DNA from: Chlorobiota bacterium
GTDB lineage: Bacteria > Bacteroidota > Ignavibacteria > OLB7
Length of the DNA stretch: 64,000 nucleotides
Assembly: GCA_028287785.1 (NCBI GenBank)
Contig: JAQBOZ010000030.1
Span: forward strand, 62,001-126,000
Direction of reading: 5' to 3'
Shown: positions 63,837 through 64,000 of the stretch, piece by piece
How positions within the stretch are numbered: position 1 is the stretch's first letter
How the letters are laid out: each line of letters begins with the position of its first letter
Position numbers and translations under genes: made by a program
The notes under the pieces: generated by a model
What the model saw: the letters and a program-made list of their open reading frames with translations, nothing else
Database searches by the model: none
What the model was told of the DNA's origin: nothing

Positions 63837-64000
63837 TTATACCCGCCGTTCCTTCCAGCGCCCGCGACGGAAGACGAGGCCGCTCACGACCGCCAGGGTG
63901 GAGAAGGAGATGCCGATTGCCACGAACACGCCGTGCGGGCCAAACCCGAATGTCACGGCAAGGATGTAGGCCAGCGGGATCTCCCAGAGCCAGAAGACGG
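63837..64000 (-). CDS. MATE family efflux transporter, C-terminus only
   Basis: The minus-strand frame is open from the right edge to TAA at 63837-63839 and encodes about 53 residues. It reads VFWLWEIPLAYILAVTFGFG, then a PHGVFVAIGIS segment, then FRRGRWKERRV. This is characteristic of the last transmembrane helices of MATE (NorM-type) sodium- or proton-driven multidrug antiporters. The rest lies outside the window. Confidence 0.8.
   Translation of the reverse strand, partial: VFWLWEIPLAYILAVTFGFGPHGVFVAIGISFSTLAVVSGLVFRRGRWKERRV

Overview
The window is a GC-rich (about 60-65 %) bacterial chromosome segment with dense genes on both strands and no rRNA or tRNA gene that I can recognise. The family mix points to the Bacteroidota/Chlorobiota (FCB) lineage: proteins with C-terminal type IX secretion sorting domains, choice-of-anchor D (ASH-like) repeats, PD40 propellers fused to OmpA-like domains, DUF3109, and many aromatic-ended outer-membrane barrels. 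The combination of high GC, SBBP/ASH surface proteins and fibronectin-type proteins fits Kapabacteria-like Ignavibacteria best. That placement is an inference.

Region 1 (1-29.3 kb) is mostly housekeeping and accessory metabolism: a truncated SBBP/ASH/T9SS surface protein, an acyl-CoA ligase, a PD40 lipoprotein overlapping hslU, a NYN-domain protein, an enlarged sigma-54 (rpoN), a DUF3109 protein, a TPR protein, pncB, a TauE/SafE permease, an AlbA_2 protein, a PASTA membrane protein, an MFS transporter, a coupled rraA-like/gluQ pair, a VOC protein, an AraC regulator and an S41 peptidase. It ends with an organoarsenical cluster: arsR divergent from arsI, an aquaporin, a 22-codon micro-ORF and a metallophosphoesterase, the last three linked by ATGA overlaps.

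Region 2 (29.7-54.2 kb) is the most unusual part. It holds two tandem paralogous Cys-rich secreted proteins, then two paralogous copies of a three-gene envelope module in the order barrel, giant protein, fibronectin-like protein. Module B is 40493 down to 31321 and module A is 54218 down to 44374, both on the minus strand. Between them lie a DUF4157 (eCIS-associated type) protein with two HExxH motifs, a translationally coupled small gene of unknown function, a methyltransferase-like protein of the 3-hydroxypalmitate methyl ester (PhcB) type, and a 58-bp tandem repeat array that begins 10 bp before that methyltransferase's start codon.

Region 3 (54.5-64 kb) starts with a 1114-residue STAND ATPase/SARP-like regulator, divergent from module A. 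It is followed by a minus-strand operon of a VWA/ASH/T9SS surface protein, a small barrel, and a PD40-OmpA protein resembling PorE, and then the C-terminus of a MATE efflux pump at the right edge. Two copies of a roughly 230-bp nested inverted-repeat element lie near the two ends of the window (4.3 kb and 63.4 kb) in the same orientation.

The best candidate for an undescribed system is the duplicated barrel-giant-fibronectin module with its intervening DUF4157 and methyltransferase genes and its neighbouring large regulator.
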